Source: Burkholderia oklahomensis C6786 (GTDB lineage: Bacteria; Pseudomonadota; Gammaproteobacteria; Burkholderiales; Burkholderiaceae). Taken from it: a DNA stretch of 64,000 nt. The DNA lies in assembly GCF_000959365.1 (NCBI RefSeq), contig NZ_CP009555.1:3286001-3350000 (forward strand), written 5' to 3'. Within the stretch, counting starts at the first letter, position 1, and each line of letters starts with the position of its first letter. Both the position numbers and the translations under genes were made by a program. Under the pieces are notes generated by a model. The model was not told the DNA's origin and did no database searches. It saw nothing but the letters and a program-made list of their open reading frames with translations. Below are positions 43,975-56,023 of this stretch, in pieces.

Positions 43975-45195
43975 CTAATCGCCCGGCAGCGGGGCCGGGA
44001 GTAACAAGGTTGTCGCGAATCCGGGGACGGGCGGGGTCGTCCAGCGCCGCGCGCGCCCGCGACCGAACGACTGCGCCTTGCCCGCGGTCGCGAGCGCGTC
44101 GAGCGAGCGCTGCACGGTGCGCTGGCTCGCGCCGAGCGCGAGCGCCAGCGCCGAGCTCGACCACGACTCGCCGTCGGCGAGGAGGGCGAGCACCGCCGCA
44201 TGCGCGTCTTCGACCGGGCGCGCGAGCACGGCCACGTCGCGCGCGCGGCGCGGCGTCAGCGCGAAACCGCGCTTCGTCGCGTGGATCTCGACAAGCGTTC
44301 CGAGCATCGCGCGCAGCCGCCCGATTTCGACGCGCAGGCGCGCGCGATGCGATTCGTCGGCATGCTTCGCGCGAAACGCGCGCGCGACGAGCGCGTCGCG
44401 CGGCGCGTCGTCCGGCCACGCTTCGCCAAGCGTGCGCGCGAGGGCGAACAGCACCGGGCGCCTCGCGAGCGAGACCGTCGTGCGCGCGTCGCGCACGACG
44501 TGGCGGCACGCATCGACGACGAGCGATTCCGACGCGCGCCACGCTTCGACGTCGTCGAGCCGCAGCAGTCGTTCTTCGCCGCGCGCAATCAGGCGCGCCG
44601 CAGGCGTGTCGAGGATGCGGGACGCGTGCTCGACTTCGGCCGTCAGCGCGGGGATGCCGGCCGCGCGCGCGGCGCGTTCGGCACGCGCGAGCGACGCGCG
44701 CGCGGTCGGCGTCCGCAGGCGCCGCAGCGCGATTCCCGCGACGATCAGCTCGTGCGCGGCTTGCAATGCGGGCGGGAGCGCGGCGGGGTCGAGCGCGGCG
44801 AGCGAGCGCTCGGCTTCGTCGAGACGGCCGATCAGCAGCAGGCGCCGCACTTCGAGATATCGCGCATGCGCGGCGTTGATGCGGTCGCCGTGCGCTTCGA
44901 GCGTCATGCGCGCGGCGTCGAGCGCCTTCGCGGGCCAGCCGAGCTCGCGCGACGCGAGCGCGATCTCGGCCTCGGCGACGACGCATCGCGCGCGGGCGAC
45001 GGCTTGCTTCGCGCCGAACGCGCGCGCGGCGCTCCTCACGAGCGCCTTCGCGCGGACGAAATCGCCGAGCTGCGCCATCGCGATGCCGCGCAGCGCGAGC
45101 GCGGGTGCGTCGTCGCGCAGCGCGACCCGGTTCAGCGCGCCGAGCGGATCACCCGCCGCGAGCGCGCGCGCCGCGGCCGTGATCAGCGAGTCCAT
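43975..45195 (-). CDS. Winged-helix transcriptional regulator with helical N-terminal domain
   Basis: 406 residues. The N-terminal 230 are Ala/Arg/Leu-rich helices that look TPR-like (GDFVRAKALVRSAARAFG, LEVRRLLLIGRLDEAERSL). A middle segment (LRVEIGRLRAMLGTLVEIHATKRGFALTP) resembles the OmpR-type winged helix, and a second helix-turn-helix follows (VLALLADGESWSSSALALALGASQRTVQRSLDALATAG). Effector unknown. It is divergent from the DUF899 gene across 130 bp and co-directional with the propeller gene, so both neighbours are candidate targets. Confidence 0.7.
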   Translation of the reverse strand: MDSLITAAARALAAGDPLGALNRVALRDDAPALALRGIAMAQLGDFVRAKALVRSAARAFGAKQAVARARCVVAEAEIALASRELGWPAKALDAARMTLEAHGDRINAAHARYLEVRRLLLIGRLDEAERSLAALDPAALPPALQAAHELIVAGIALRRLRTPTARASLARAERAARAAGIPALTAEVEHASRILDTPAARLIARGEERLLRLDDVEAWRASESLVVDACRHVVRDARTTVSLARRPVLFALARTLGEAWPDDAPRDALVARAFRAKHADESHRARLRVEIGRLRAMLGTLVEIHATKRGFALTPRRARDVAVLARPVEDAHAAVLALLADGESWSSSALALALGASQRTVQRSLDALATAGKAQSFGRGRARRWTTPPVPGFATTLLLPAPLPGD

Positions 45196-45325
45196 CGGAA
45201 TCCCGCCACACTTGTCACTCCCACCGTTCGAAACCCGGCACTAATCTACCACCACGATCACGCAACCCGCGCGCCGGATCGGAGATCGAGCGGCCGGCGC
45301 GCGACACGGAAAGGAGGGACGAGCG

Positions 45326-46090
45326 ATGGCGACACACATGACCGGGACGCGCGAAGAATGGCTCGCCGCGCGGCTCGAACTGCTCGATGCGGAGAAAGCG
45401 CACACGCGGCGCGGCGACGAGCTCGCGCGGCAGCGTCAGGCGCTGCCTTGGGTGCGCGTCGACAAGACGTATCGATTCGAGACGGACGAAGGAGGCGCGT
45501 CGCTGGCGGACCTTTTCCGCGGCCGCTCGCAACTGCTCGTCTACCACTTCATGTTCGGACCCGACTACACGGCGGGATGCCCGTCGTGCTCGGCGATCGC
45601 GGACGGCTTCGACGGCTTCGTCGTTCATCTCGCGCATCACGACGTCACGCTGTCGGCGGTGTCGCGCGCGCCGCTCGCGAAGCTGCAGACATACAGGAAG
45701 CGCATGGGATGGACGTTTCCGTGGGCATCGTCGCTCGACAGCGATTTCAACTACGACTTCAACGTGTCGTTCACCGACGCGCAGCAGCGCGACGGGAGCG
45801 TCGAATACAACTACCGGCGCGGCGGCCATGCGATGGACACGACGCCCGCGCCCGCGCCCGTCGCCGAGTTCGCCGCCACCTGCGGGACCGACGCGCGCAC
45901 GTACACGCGCGATCGGCCGGGCATGAGCGCGTTCGTGCTCGAGGACGGCGTCGTCTACCACACGTATTCGACGTACGCGCGCGGGCTCGACGGTCTCTGG
46001 GGCATGTATCAGTGGCTCGATCGCGCGCCGAAGGGGCGCAACGAAACGGGTGTCTGGTGGCGCCGCCATGACGAGTACGGCGAGCGCTGA
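45326..46090 (+). CDS. DUF899 thioredoxin-fold family protein
   Basis: 254 residues with the DUF899 pattern: [44 protein letters not shown], then [28 protein letters not shown], where the CPSC pair lies at the position of a thioredoxin-like motif, and [24 protein letters not shown]. The biochemical role is unknown; a redox function is inferred from the fold. AAGGAGG precedes the ATG at 45326. It overlaps the DUF2182 gene by 23 bp. Confidence 0.85.
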   Translation: MATHMTGTREEWLAARLELLDAEKAHTRRGDELARQRQALPWVRVDKTYRFETDEGGASLADLFRGRSQLLVYHFMFGPDYTAGCPSCSAIADGFDGFVVHLAHHDVTLSAVSRAPLAKLQTYRKRMGWTFPWASSLDSDFNYDFNVSFTDAQQRDGSVEYNYRRGGHAMDTTPAPAPVAEFAATCGTDARTYTRDRPGMSAFVLEDGVVYHTYSTYARGLDGLWGMYQWLDRAPKGRNETGVWWRRHDEYGER

Positions 46091-46934
46091 GCCCGCGCGC
46101 GGTCCGCGCCGGCGCGACCCCCGGCGCGGGATGTTGCCGCGCGCGATTTCCGCGCGCGCTGCGCGGCGAGCCGTTGGGGGCGCGTTGGCGCCCGTCTTCG
46201 CGGCCGGTGTCGCGGCGGCGGTCGCATGGCTCGCGTCGATGCCCGCGATGGGCGAGATGCCGATGCCGGGCGGCTGGGCGATGTCGACGATCTGGACGCG
46301 GACGTGCGGGCGGACGTGGGCGGGCGCGTCGGCGTCGTTCGTCGGCATGTGGATCGCGATGATGACGGCAATGATGCTGCCGTCGTTCGCGCCGATGCTG
46401 TGGCGCAGCGCACGGGCGGCCGGCTGGATGCGCGAAGCGCGCGCCTGGCCGCGGGCCGCGTCGGTCGCGGCCGGGTATTCCTTCGTGTGGGCCGCGGCCG
46501 GCATCGTCGTCTACGCGGTCGGCGCCGCGCTGGCGGCGGTCGTGATGCGCGCGCCGGCGCTTTCGCGCGCCGTCCCGGTCGCGGCCGGTGCGGTCGTGCT
46601 GAGCGCCGGCGCGCTTCAGTTCACTGCGTGGAAGGCGCGCCGTCTGGCGTGTTGCCGCGCGGCGCCGGGGTGCTTCGGCGCGCTGCCCGGGAGCGCCGGC
46701 GCAGCTTGGCGACAAGGCGCGCGTTTCGGTTTGCACTGCTGTTGCAACAGCGCGGGCCTCACCGCGAGCCTGCTCGTCATCGGGATCATGGATTTGCGTG
46801 CGATGGCCGCCGTGACGGCCGCCATCGCCGTCGAACGTCTTGCGCCGGCCGGCGAGCGCGCCGCGCGAGCCGTCGGGGGCGTCATTGTCGGGGCGGGGAT
46901 GATCCTGATTGCGCGAGCGGTCGGGATCGGATGA
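46068..46934 (+). CDS. DUF2182 integral membrane protein (predicted metal-binding)
   Basis: 288 residues with about six membrane helices and the DUF2182 hallmark [18 protein letters not shown], plus a cysteine-rich LHCCCNSAG segment before the C-terminal helices. The family is described as predicted metal-binding membrane proteins; no function is proven. The start at the ATG 46068 lies inside the DUF899 gene; an in-frame GTG at 46050 is an alternative. The overlap suggests a coupled pair. Confidence 0.82.
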   Translation: MTSTASAEPARGPRRRDPRRGMLPRAISARAARRAVGGALAPVFAAGVAAAVAWLASMPAMGEMPMPGGWAMSTIWTRTCGRTWAGASASFVGMWIAMMTAMMLPSFAPMLWRSARAAGWMREARAWPRAASVAAGYSFVWAAAGIVVYAVGAALAAVVMRAPALSRAVPVAAGAVVLSAGALQFTAWKARRLACCRAAPGCFGALPGSAGAAWRQGARFGLHCCCNSAGLTASLLVIGIMDLRAMAAVTAAIAVERLAPAGERAARAVGGVIVGAGMILIARAVGIG

Positions 46935-48819
<1,885 letters not shown>

Positions 48820-48825
48820 TCGCCG

Positions 48826-49482
48826 ATGAAACCGTTGCTGCGCGCCGTTCTCCTCATCGATGCCGTACTGCTTGCCGGCTTCGGCCTCCTGTTCGTGCTG
48901 ACGCCGTGGAAAGCGCTGTACGACGCGCTGCAACTCGTCACCGTCGATCCCGCGATGGTCGGGCAGGCGTTCGGCATCGCGCTCCTCGGGCTCGCGTGGC
49001 TGTCGATGCACGCGGCCTTCAACGGCGGTCTGACCGCGGGCGTCGCACGCGCGGTCGGGCACGTGAACTGGCTGACGGGCGTCGTGATGCTCGTCTGGCT
49101 GATCGCGATCCGTTCGCCCCAACTGTCGTCGTTCGGGCAATTCGTGTCGGTGGCCGCAGGCGCCGTGCTGCTCGTGATCGGTTTCGGCGGCGTGCGGCTC
49201 GCGGCCGTGGTGCGGCGGCGCGAGAAGGCGCAGGCAGCCGATGCGCGCGTCGCGTCGAAGCGCGCCGCGGAGCCGGCCGCGACGCCGCCCGCCGCCGCGC
49301 GGATCGAGCCGAGCGTGTCGCGCGCAGGCGTCGCGACCGGAGCGGCGAGCGCCGCATCGACGGTGGGCGCAGGCGCGACGCCGCCGGTGGGCGCGGGCGC
49401 GACGAGCGCGGCGCCGGCCGAGCGCGAAGGCGCCGCGACGAGCGGCGTCGGCGACGCGGCGCGACCGCCGTCGCAACCGTGA
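48826..49482 (+). CDS. Four-helix membrane protein of unknown function
   Basis: 218 residues. Residues 1-130 form four hydrophobic helices ([74 protein letters not shown]). Residues 131-218 are an Ala/Gly/Thr-rich low-complexity tail. It starts 6 bp after guaB and so is co-transcribed. I do not recognise the family; the tail may vary in length between strains. Confidence 0.7.
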   Translation: MKPLLRAVLLIDAVLLAGFGLLFVLTPWKALYDALQLVTVDPAMVGQAFGIALLGLAWLSMHAAFNGGLTAGVARAVGHVNWLTGVVMLVWLIAIRSPQLSSFGQFVSVAAGAVLLVIGFGGVRLAAVVRRREKAQAADARVASKRAAEPAATPPAAARIEPSVSRAGVATGAASAASTVGAGATPPVGAGATSAAPAEREGAATSGVGDAARPPSQP

Positions 49483-49609
49483 GCGGCCCGGCTCTCCCGA
49501 CTGTCAGGCCGCCGCGCGTCGCGGCCGCGCGATCGCCCGGATACGTATTCGATGCAGCGCCTCGGGCGCTGCTTTTGTTATTCCATTGTTCTTGTTCCCG
49601 TCCGCTGCC

Positions 49610-51229
49610 ATGCACGACAAAATCCTGATTCTCGACTTCGGTTCGCAAGTCACCCAACTGATCGCGCGGCGCGTCCGTGAAGCGCATGTCTACTGCGAGA
49701 TCCACCCGAACGACGTCACCGACGACTTCGTTCGCGAATTCGCGCCGAAGGGCGTGATCCTGTCCGGCAGCCACGCGAGCACCTATGAGGACCAGCAGCT
49801 TCGCGCGCCGCAGGCGGTGTGGGATCTCGGCGTGCCGGTGCTCGGCATTTGCTACGGAATGCAGACGATGGCCGTGCAGCTCGGCGGCAAGGTCGAGTGG
49901 AGCGACCATCGCGAGTTCGGCTACGCGGAAGTGCGCGCGCAGGGCCACACGCGTCTCCTCGACGGCATCCAGGATTTCGCGACGCCGGAAGGCCATGGGA
50001 TGCTGAAGGTGTGGATGAGCCACGGCGACAAGGTCACCGGGATGCCGCCCGGCTTCGCGCTGATGGCGTCGACGCCGAGCTGCCCGATCGCCGGCATGGC
50101 CGACGAGGCGCGCGGCTACTACGCGGTTCAGTTCCATCCGGAAGTCACGCACACGCTGCAGGGCCGCAAGCTGCTCGAGCGCTTCGTGCTCGACATCGCA
50201 GGAGCCGCGCCCAACTGGATCATGCGCGATCACATCGAAGAAGCGGTCGCGCTGATTCGCGAGCAGGTCGGCGATGAAGAAGTGATTCTCGGCCTGTCGG
50301 GCGGCGTCGATTCGAGCGTCGCGGCCGCGTTGATCCACCGCGCGATCGGCGATCAGTTGACCTGCGTGTTCGTCGATCACGGCCTGTTGCGCCTGAACGA
50401 AGGCAAGATGGTGCTCGACATGTTCGAAGGCCGTCTGCATGCGAAGGTCGTGCACGTCGACGCGTCCGAGCAGTTCCTCGGCCATCTCGCGGGCGTCACC
50501 GACCCGGAGGCCAAGCGCAAGATCATCGGCCGCGAGTTCGTCGAGGTGTTCCAGGCCGAGGCGAAGAAGCTGACGAACGCGAAATGGCTCGCTCAAGGGA
50601 CGATCTACCCGGACGTGATCGAATCGGGCGGCGCGAAGACGAAGAAGGCGACGACGATCAAGAGCCATCACAACGTCGGCGGCCTGCCTGAGACGCTTGG
50701 CCTGAAGCTGCTCGAGCCGCTGCGCGACCTGTTCAAGGACGAGGTGCGCGAGCTGGGCGTCGCGCTCGGCCTGCCGGCGGAGATGGTGTACCGCCATCCG
50801 TTCCCGGGCCCGGGCCTCGGCGTGCGGATCCTCGGCGAAGTGAAGCGCGACTACGCGGAACTGCTGCGCCGCGCAGATGCGATCTTCATCGAAGAACTCC
50901 GCGCGACGCATGCGACCGAGCAGGACGCGGCGGCGGGCCTCTGCGAGCCGTCGCAGGTCGGCAAGAGCTGGTACGACCTGACGAGCCAGGCGTTCGCGGT
51001 GTTCCTGCCGGTGAAGTCGGTCGGCGTGATGGGCGACGGCCGCACGTACGACTACGTGACGGCGCTGCGCGCCGTGCAGACCACCGACTTCATGACCGCG
51101 CACTGGGCGCATCTGCCGTATGCGCTGCTCGGCCGCGTGTCGAATCGGATCATCAACGAAGTGCGCGGGATCAATCGGGTCGTGTACGATGTGTCGGGCA
51201 AGCCGCCGGCGACGATCGAGTGGGAATAG
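49610..51229 (+). CDS. guaA: GMP synthase (glutamine-hydrolysing)
   Basis: Amidates XMP to GMP. The 539-residue product has a class I glutamine amidotransferase domain with the nucleophile in [14 protein letters not shown] and the triad His/Glu in QFHPEVTHT, an ATP pyrophosphatase domain with the P-loop [11 protein letters not shown], and a dimerisation domain ending [10 protein letters not shown]. The ATG at 49610 gives [19 protein letters not shown]. Its last codons are a known insertion target of genomic islands in proteobacteria, and the sequence right after the stop is atypical for the genome. Confidence 0.98.
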   Translation: MHDKILILDFGSQVTQLIARRVREAHVYCEIHPNDVTDDFVREFAPKGVILSGSHASTYEDQQLRAPQAVWDLGVPVLGICYGMQTMAVQLGGKVEWSDHREFGYAEVRAQGHTRLLDGIQDFATPEGHGMLKVWMSHGDKVTGMPPGFALMASTPSCPIAGMADEARGYYAVQFHPEVTHTLQGRKLLERFVLDIAGAAPNWIMRDHIEEAVALIREQVGDEEVILGLSGGVDSSVAAALIHRAIGDQLTCVFVDHGLLRLNEGKMVLDMFEGRLHAKVVHVDASEQFLGHLAGVTDPEAKRKIIGREFVEVFQAEAKKLTNAKWLAQGTIYPDVIESGGAKTKKATTIKSHHNVGGLPETLGLKLLEPLRDLFKDEVRELGVALGLPAEMVYRHPFPGPGLGVRILGEVKRDYAELLRRADAIFIEELRATHATEQDAAAGLCEPSQVGKSWYDLTSQAFAVFLPVKSVGVMGDGRTYDYVTALRAVQTTDFMTAHWAHLPYALLGRVSNRIINEVRGINRVVYDVSGKPPATIEWE

Positions 51230-53560
51230 AGGGGCTTGAAATTCCTTTTTGAATCAATGGCTTGCGATGGTCGATAAATCACGCATGCCCGATTCTAAAT
51301 TGTCGAGCGCAGGTCCGTAAGTCCTTGATCGCTAGGGAGATTGTCAACCTTCGCCTGCGCCCTGCGTGGAGGCCGAGCAACCGTCATTTGACGGTATTTC
51401 TGACGGTATGTGCGGGCAGCATGCGGATGGGCTTGCTTGATACCGTCAGCGGCGCCGACGGCATCCTTCCCGTCGGCCTCCGCGGCCGTGCGCTTCCGAT
51501 TGGCTCGGTCCGCGGCCTGGTTCGCGGCTTCGTTGGCCGCACGCATCCGTTCCAACGCCGCGTTCGCGCGGTTCTCGGCCTCAGCCATGAGAGCGGCCAG
51601 AGCATCCAGATCCAAAGCCTCGTGAGCAGGTACCGCGGGGCCGAGGTTCGTCTTGTTTGAGTCCAACCACTTTCTTGACTCGCCGTTCACGACCTGCGGA
51701 TTTGAAGCGGCGTTCACCTGCTCTGGCTTGGCCGCCTCCAGCGCGGTCTCGACGTTGGCCAACGCATCTTCATGGTTCACGTCCAGGAAGGGGGCAAGGT
51801 CCGCCATCTGAACACCCTTGTATTCGCGCGTGAACTCCTTGGCCTTGTCCTCGCGGCGCTTTCGAGCATCTTCCAGCTTATGCGCCAACAGCCCCAGTCG
51901 CTTCCGTTCTTCGGCCAGATAGGCCGCTTCTGCATCGCTGTAGATGCGGCGCAACGTCTCTACCGGTCGCGGGTTCTGCAACAGCTGTTCGTGAGCCGGT
52001 TAGTCCTTGTCGTAGTGAGCAACGCCCGCACGCTCTTCGCCCGCAACCTTGAGTTCATGGTCAATGCTCACGCGCAAACCGTGGTCGCGGTCGCGTTCAC
52101 CCTGCAGTCGCTCAAGGCCCTCATCGGCTGCGGACTTGCTCTCCTGTGCTGCGGTGATGCCTTGCGCTACGTCCGCCAGTCGGCGGACGCGCTCCGCATG
52201 GCCGGCTTCGTGTTCGTTCTGGAACGTGCGAACTGCTGAGGAAGACAGAAGTGCAGCCTGGCCTCTCGCATCGGCGGCTTGGGTTTGCAGCTCGAGCCCT
52301 TGAGCCTTCTCATCCCACTCAAGCGAGAGCGATTCGAGGGACTCCGCGCGTGCTGTCGCCGCGGCAGCGTCTTCTTCGAGGGCCACCTTGTCGGCTCGTG
52401 CCCGTCCAAGTTTTCCGTTGCCGAATTCCGTCGCATACGTATCCAGCTCGCGGATAGCCTTCAGCGTTTGGTCGTCGCGCTCCCGATACGCAGACCAACG
52501 CTCGTTTTCATCGGAGACGCGGATCTCGAGGTTCGAGCCCAGCTTGGCGGCAGCCTCGACGTTAAAGGCCGAATCGTCCTCGGCAGGGACGACCAAGCGC
52601 TCCGCCAGTTGCGCTGCAGGCTCAAGGGTTGTCGCTGATACCACCACAGGACGCGTAGGCCGCCGTGCCTCCCAGGAGATGGCCCTGGCCTTATCAAGTT
52701 CCGTGGATGCCACGGAGACGCCGAGGAAGCGGGCCGGGTCCCTTTGACTTTATCGTTGGCGTCACCGTGCTGCGAATCGATGGCGACGTCGTCACCCGAG
52801 TCCGTCGTTCACGACGTCCAGTCTCGCCATGGGCGGGCCGACACATTCGGCATTGCCGCGCTTCCATCGTTTGCGATCGCCTTGCTTTGAGAGGCGGCGA
52901 CGGAAGCGCGATCCGACGCCGCCTATCTCGCCGGCCGGCTACTCACCGACGCGTCCTTTCCTGATGCCGACAAGCGCTTGCGCAAAATGCCAGGGCGATC
53001 CGTTGCCGGCCGCCTGAGCAATCGCGACCCGCGCTTCGTCGCGACAACCCGTTGCGAAAAAGCGCGCGCCGATCATTCGGGGTGCGATTTTCAGCGCCGC
53101 GCTCACAGTTTCCGAAAATTCCTTCCTCGATCGCTATTTCCATGGGGTGATTTTGTGGCGAGCGTCGATTATTGAATTTATGCATATTCAGCAGAAGGAA
53201 ATGCATTTCTCGATAAATATCAACAATTAATCAATTAATTCATGAGATGATGGCAGGTCCGTTGCCTGGTTAAATTCGCTCGGAATGCATATTTAAAAAT
53301 CAATCATGGAAATAAAAATAAATTGAAAATTATTGTTTGGAATGTGTCGGGGAATAACGCCGGCATTTGTCGATCGCACAATTCGATCGTTGAACGAGTC
53401 GAAACAATCGACCGACGACCGATGATCGGAGGTTGATCGGTGACCGCCTTGTGACAAGCGAGTCGGCTGCTTCGGCGGTAGCGTGAGGCACGCTGGCGAG
53501 GATAGGATCGTGCACGTGGCGCATGGCTGAATATTACCGAATTCCATTGGATATCAATGG
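51230..53560. mobile_element. Decayed genomic-island remnant at the guaA 3' end (candidate)
   Basis: Directly after the guaA stop the sequence changes: lower GC, weaker codon bias, no recognisable core gene, and one long minus-strand coiled-coil frame broken by stops. It grades into an AT-rich segment at 53150-53560. The position fits islands that use guaA as attachment site, but I found no integrase and no clear direct repeat of the guaA end. Confidence 0.45.
51295..52713 (-). pseudogene. Coiled-coil protein gene interrupted by an in-frame stop
   Basis: Two minus-strand open frames (52713-52000 and 51981-51295) are in the same frame and separated only by a TAA at 52000-52002 and six codons. 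Read through, they give about 472 residues, rich in Ala, Glu, Arg and Gln with long charged helices (SDENERWSAYRERDDQTLKAIREL; DAEAAYLAEERKRLGLLAHKLEDARKRRED). The right-hand end also looks truncated: in-frame codons upstream of the GTG at 52713 (RDPARFLGVS) run only to a stop, and coding-like sequence continues in another frame. I do not recognise the family; a mobilisation or phage protein is a guess from helical content and context. Two separately translated genes remain possible, since the downstream frame has only a TTG start. Confidence 0.55.
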
Positions 53561-53966
53561 AGAATTTACCAGTCGTATCGATGATCGGATCGATGGATTA
53601 CCCGATTCGTCGGATTTGGTACGGCGCATTGTTTAGAGGGTTGAGTAGGCGTTGTTTTCCAGATGCAAATGTCCTCGTTCGTCGTTATCATGTGTGGGCA
53701 GAGTATTCCTGGATTGAATTTAACGCGTCGAGTGGTGCTGTTTTTCGATAATTCCGCTCCGTTTGATTCGCCGAAAGTGCTGGGAGTACGGGGATTTCCC
53801 GCATTTCCCGATCCAAGTCTTCATCGAGTCCGGCAATGGCCGGACTTCGTTCAGCAAAGCTCGACGAACGGAATCGTCTCGTCGGCCTTGCGCAGCATTC
53901 GCCAGTAACGATCGATCAATCAAGTCGACGCCGCCCGCATGGCGCGTCGATCAAGGAGGGAACAGC
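52714..53966. other. Gene-poor stretch, partly AT-rich, upstream of the thioesterase gene
   Basis: About 1.25 kb without a gene I can support. 53150-53560 is strikingly AT-rich for this genome (runs such as atttaaaaatcaatcatggaaataaaaat). Short frames at 53557-53751 and 53663-53908 have no homology that I can recognise. Promoters for the thioesterase gene are likely here. Confidence 0.5.
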
Positions 53967-55874
53967 GTGCCTGCTTCATGCTTGTCATCGAGCCTTTCGA
54001 CCGTCGGCGACGGGACGGCCGTCGCCGCCCCCGAGGATCGATCGCACGCGTGCAGCGTGTTCTGGATTGCCGGATACGCTCGCTTGTCCGACGGCGCGCG
54101 GCGCGGCGCCGAGCATCTCGGCGCGGACTGGCGCGTGTGCGAATTGGACGGCGAGCCGTCGCACGACGCGCCGCCGACCGTCGAGCGGCTTGCCGCGCGC
54201 CTGCTCGAGCGAATCGTCACGCTCCAGCCGCACGGGCCGTACCGGCTCGCCGGCTGGTCGTCCGGCGGCATTCTTGCGTACGAAGTCGCGGTTCAGCTGA
54301 CGGGGCGGGACGAGGCCGTCGAATTTCTCGGCCTCGTCGATGCGCCGTTGCTGACGGCGGAGGCGGCCGCCCGGCTCGCTCGCGGCGTCGATGCGGCGCC
54401 TGGCGCGCGTCTCGCCGAACTGATCCGCAGCGGCTGCGGCACCGGCCGGCCGCGCGACATGCGCAACGCCGAATGGCTGCGGCTGTTCGACGGCGACGGC
54501 GACGGCCGGGCGGCCCGCATGTGCTCGCCCGATGCGCGCGATATGCGCAACGCGCTCGCCGGCGCGTCGGCGACGCTCGGTTTCGACGAGATCGCGTCCC
54601 GGTGCCGCGCAGCGGGATTGCTGCCGCCCGCGTTGCGCGACCTGACCGATGCGCAATTGCTGCAATGGCTCGAGCGCTGGACGGCGCTCGATCACGCGCT
54701 CGCGCACTACGAGCCGTTTCCGCTGTCGCTGCCCGTCCACGTGTTCGAGTTGCGCAGTCCCGACGCGGCCTTCGCCGCGCCGCGCGATCGCGCCGACGGC
54801 TGGACGGCGCGGCTGCAGCAAGGCGAGATCCGCTTCGTCGACGTGCCGGCGCAGGCGCAGTTCGCGCCGACGGCGGGCGACGTCGCGCAGGCGATCGGCC
54901 GAGCAATCGCGCGTGCGCTACAGGACGCGCGGCGCACGGCGGCCGACGGCGCGCGCGACCCGAAGCGGCGCTCGCCGGAGGCGGACTATCACCCGCATAT
55001 GCCGATTCAGCGCGGGACGTCAGGCCGCGCGCCCGTCGTGCTGATTCCGGGCGCGGGCGACAACGTCGCGACGTTCGTGCCGTTCGCGAGCGCGGTGGAG
55101 CCGGGCTGGCCGATTCACGGTCTGCAGCCGCGGGGCCTCGACGGCGTGCTCGCGCCGCATGCGAGCGTCGAGGCGGCGGCGCGGGCCTACCTGCCGGTCG
55201 TCGAGCGGCTCGCGGCCGACGCGCGCGAGCCCGTGCATCTGATCGGCCATTCGTTCGGCGGATGGGTGGCGATGGAGATCGCATGCCGGCTGCAGGCGAG
55301 CGGCCGCTCGCCAGCATCGCTGACGGTGGTCGATACCGAGGCGCCGGCGTCGGACGGCAGGCTTGGCCAGTCGTACACGTTCGAGCGCGTCGTCTGGAAT
55401 CTCGTGCGTGCGCTGGAGGCGGCGACCGGCCGATCGCTCGGCATCGAGCGCGATGCGCTGCTTGACGCGCCCCGATCCGCGCAATGGGCGATGCTCCATC
55501 GCGGCATGGTCGACGCGCGCATCATCCGCCGCGGTTCGGGGCCGCACGATCTGCGGGGCATCGTGCGCACGTATGGGACGGCGTTGCGCACCGCATACCG
55601 TCCGTCCGCCGTCTACACGGGGCGTGCGACGCTCGTGCTCGCCGCCGGCTGCGACGACGCCGGCCGTCGTCTCGCGTCCGACGACGCGCTGTCCGGCTGG
55701 CGTGGCTTTATGCCGCGGATGACCGTATGGCGCTGTCCCGGCAATCACTACACGATGCTGCGGCCGCCGCATGTCGGCCAGTTCGCGCAATGGTGGCAGC
55801 GCGCGGTGCGCGACGACGCCGTCGCTGTCGCCGCGCCCGCGGCCCCGCATGCGTTCGGTGCCGTGCCGGACTGA
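53967..55874 (+). CDS. Tandem thioesterase (two alpha/beta-hydrolase domains; first probably inactive)
   Basis: 635-residue free-standing protein with two thioesterase domains of the NRPS/PKS type. Domain 1 (about 28-320) has the nucleophile elbow GWSSGG (S98) and an aspartate in LGLVDAPL, but the usual C-terminal GxH motif is replaced by VDVPAQAQF, so the catalytic histidine seems lost. Domain 2 (about 352-615) is complete: GHSFGG (S429), TVVDTEAP (aspartate) and GNHYTML (H594). The GTG at 53967 has AAGGAGGG 6 bp upstream, which fixes the start even though the frame is open further back. Likely roles are product release or removal of misprimed carriers for the neighbouring peptide cluster; domain 1 could bind rather than cleave. 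Confidence 0.85.
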   Translation: MPASCLSSSLSTVGDGTAVAAPEDRSHACSVFWIAGYARLSDGARRGAEHLGADWRVCELDGEPSHDAPPTVERLAARLLERIVTLQPHGPYRLAGWSSGGILAYEVAVQLTGRDEAVEFLGLVDAPLLTAEAAARLARGVDAAPGARLAELIRSGCGTGRPRDMRNAEWLRLFDGDGDGRAARMCSPDARDMRNALAGASATLGFDEIASRCRAAGLLPPALRDLTDAQLLQWLERWTALDHALAHYEPFPLSLPVHVFELRSPDAAFAAPRDRADGWTARLQQGEIRFVDVPAQAQFAPTAGDVAQAIGRAIARALQDARRTAADGARDPKRRSPEADYHPHMPIQRGTSGRAPVVLIPGAGDNVATFVPFASAVEPGWPIHGLQPRGLDGVLAPHASVEAAARAYLPVVERLAADAREPVHLIGHSFGGWVAMEIACRLQASGRSPASLTVVDTEAPASDGRLGQSYTFERVVWNLVRALEAATGRSLGIERDALLDAPRSAQWAMLHRGMVDARIIRRGSGPHDLRGIVRTYGTALRTAYRPSAVYTGRATLVLAAGCDDAGRRLASDDALSGWRGFMPRMTVWRCPGNHYTMLRPPHVGQFAQWWQRAVRDDAVAVAAPAAPHAFGAVPD

Positions 55875-56023
55875 AACGGAAGCGCGTTCGTCGAACGCAT
55901 CGGCGCAAAACGACGATGGGCGGGGCGTCGCGCGCGCGACGGAGCGCGCGCGGCCCAATCCGCGTCGCCTGCGCGTCGGGACGGCGCGCCGCTGCCGACA
56001 AGCACGCAAACAAGGAGAGTCAG

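Noticed and set aside
53340..53362. Imperfect dyad TGTCGGGG-N5-CGCCGGCA in the AT-rich block, similar to the lux-like box
   Set aside because: Only 6 of 8 half-site positions match and no promoter elements are spaced suitably; kept out of the feature list.
53557..53751. 64-residue frame beginning MENLPVVSM upstream of the thioesterase gene
   Set aside because: No recognisable family and no ribosome binding site; too short to call on frame alone, although its composition is not typical of an antisense shadow.
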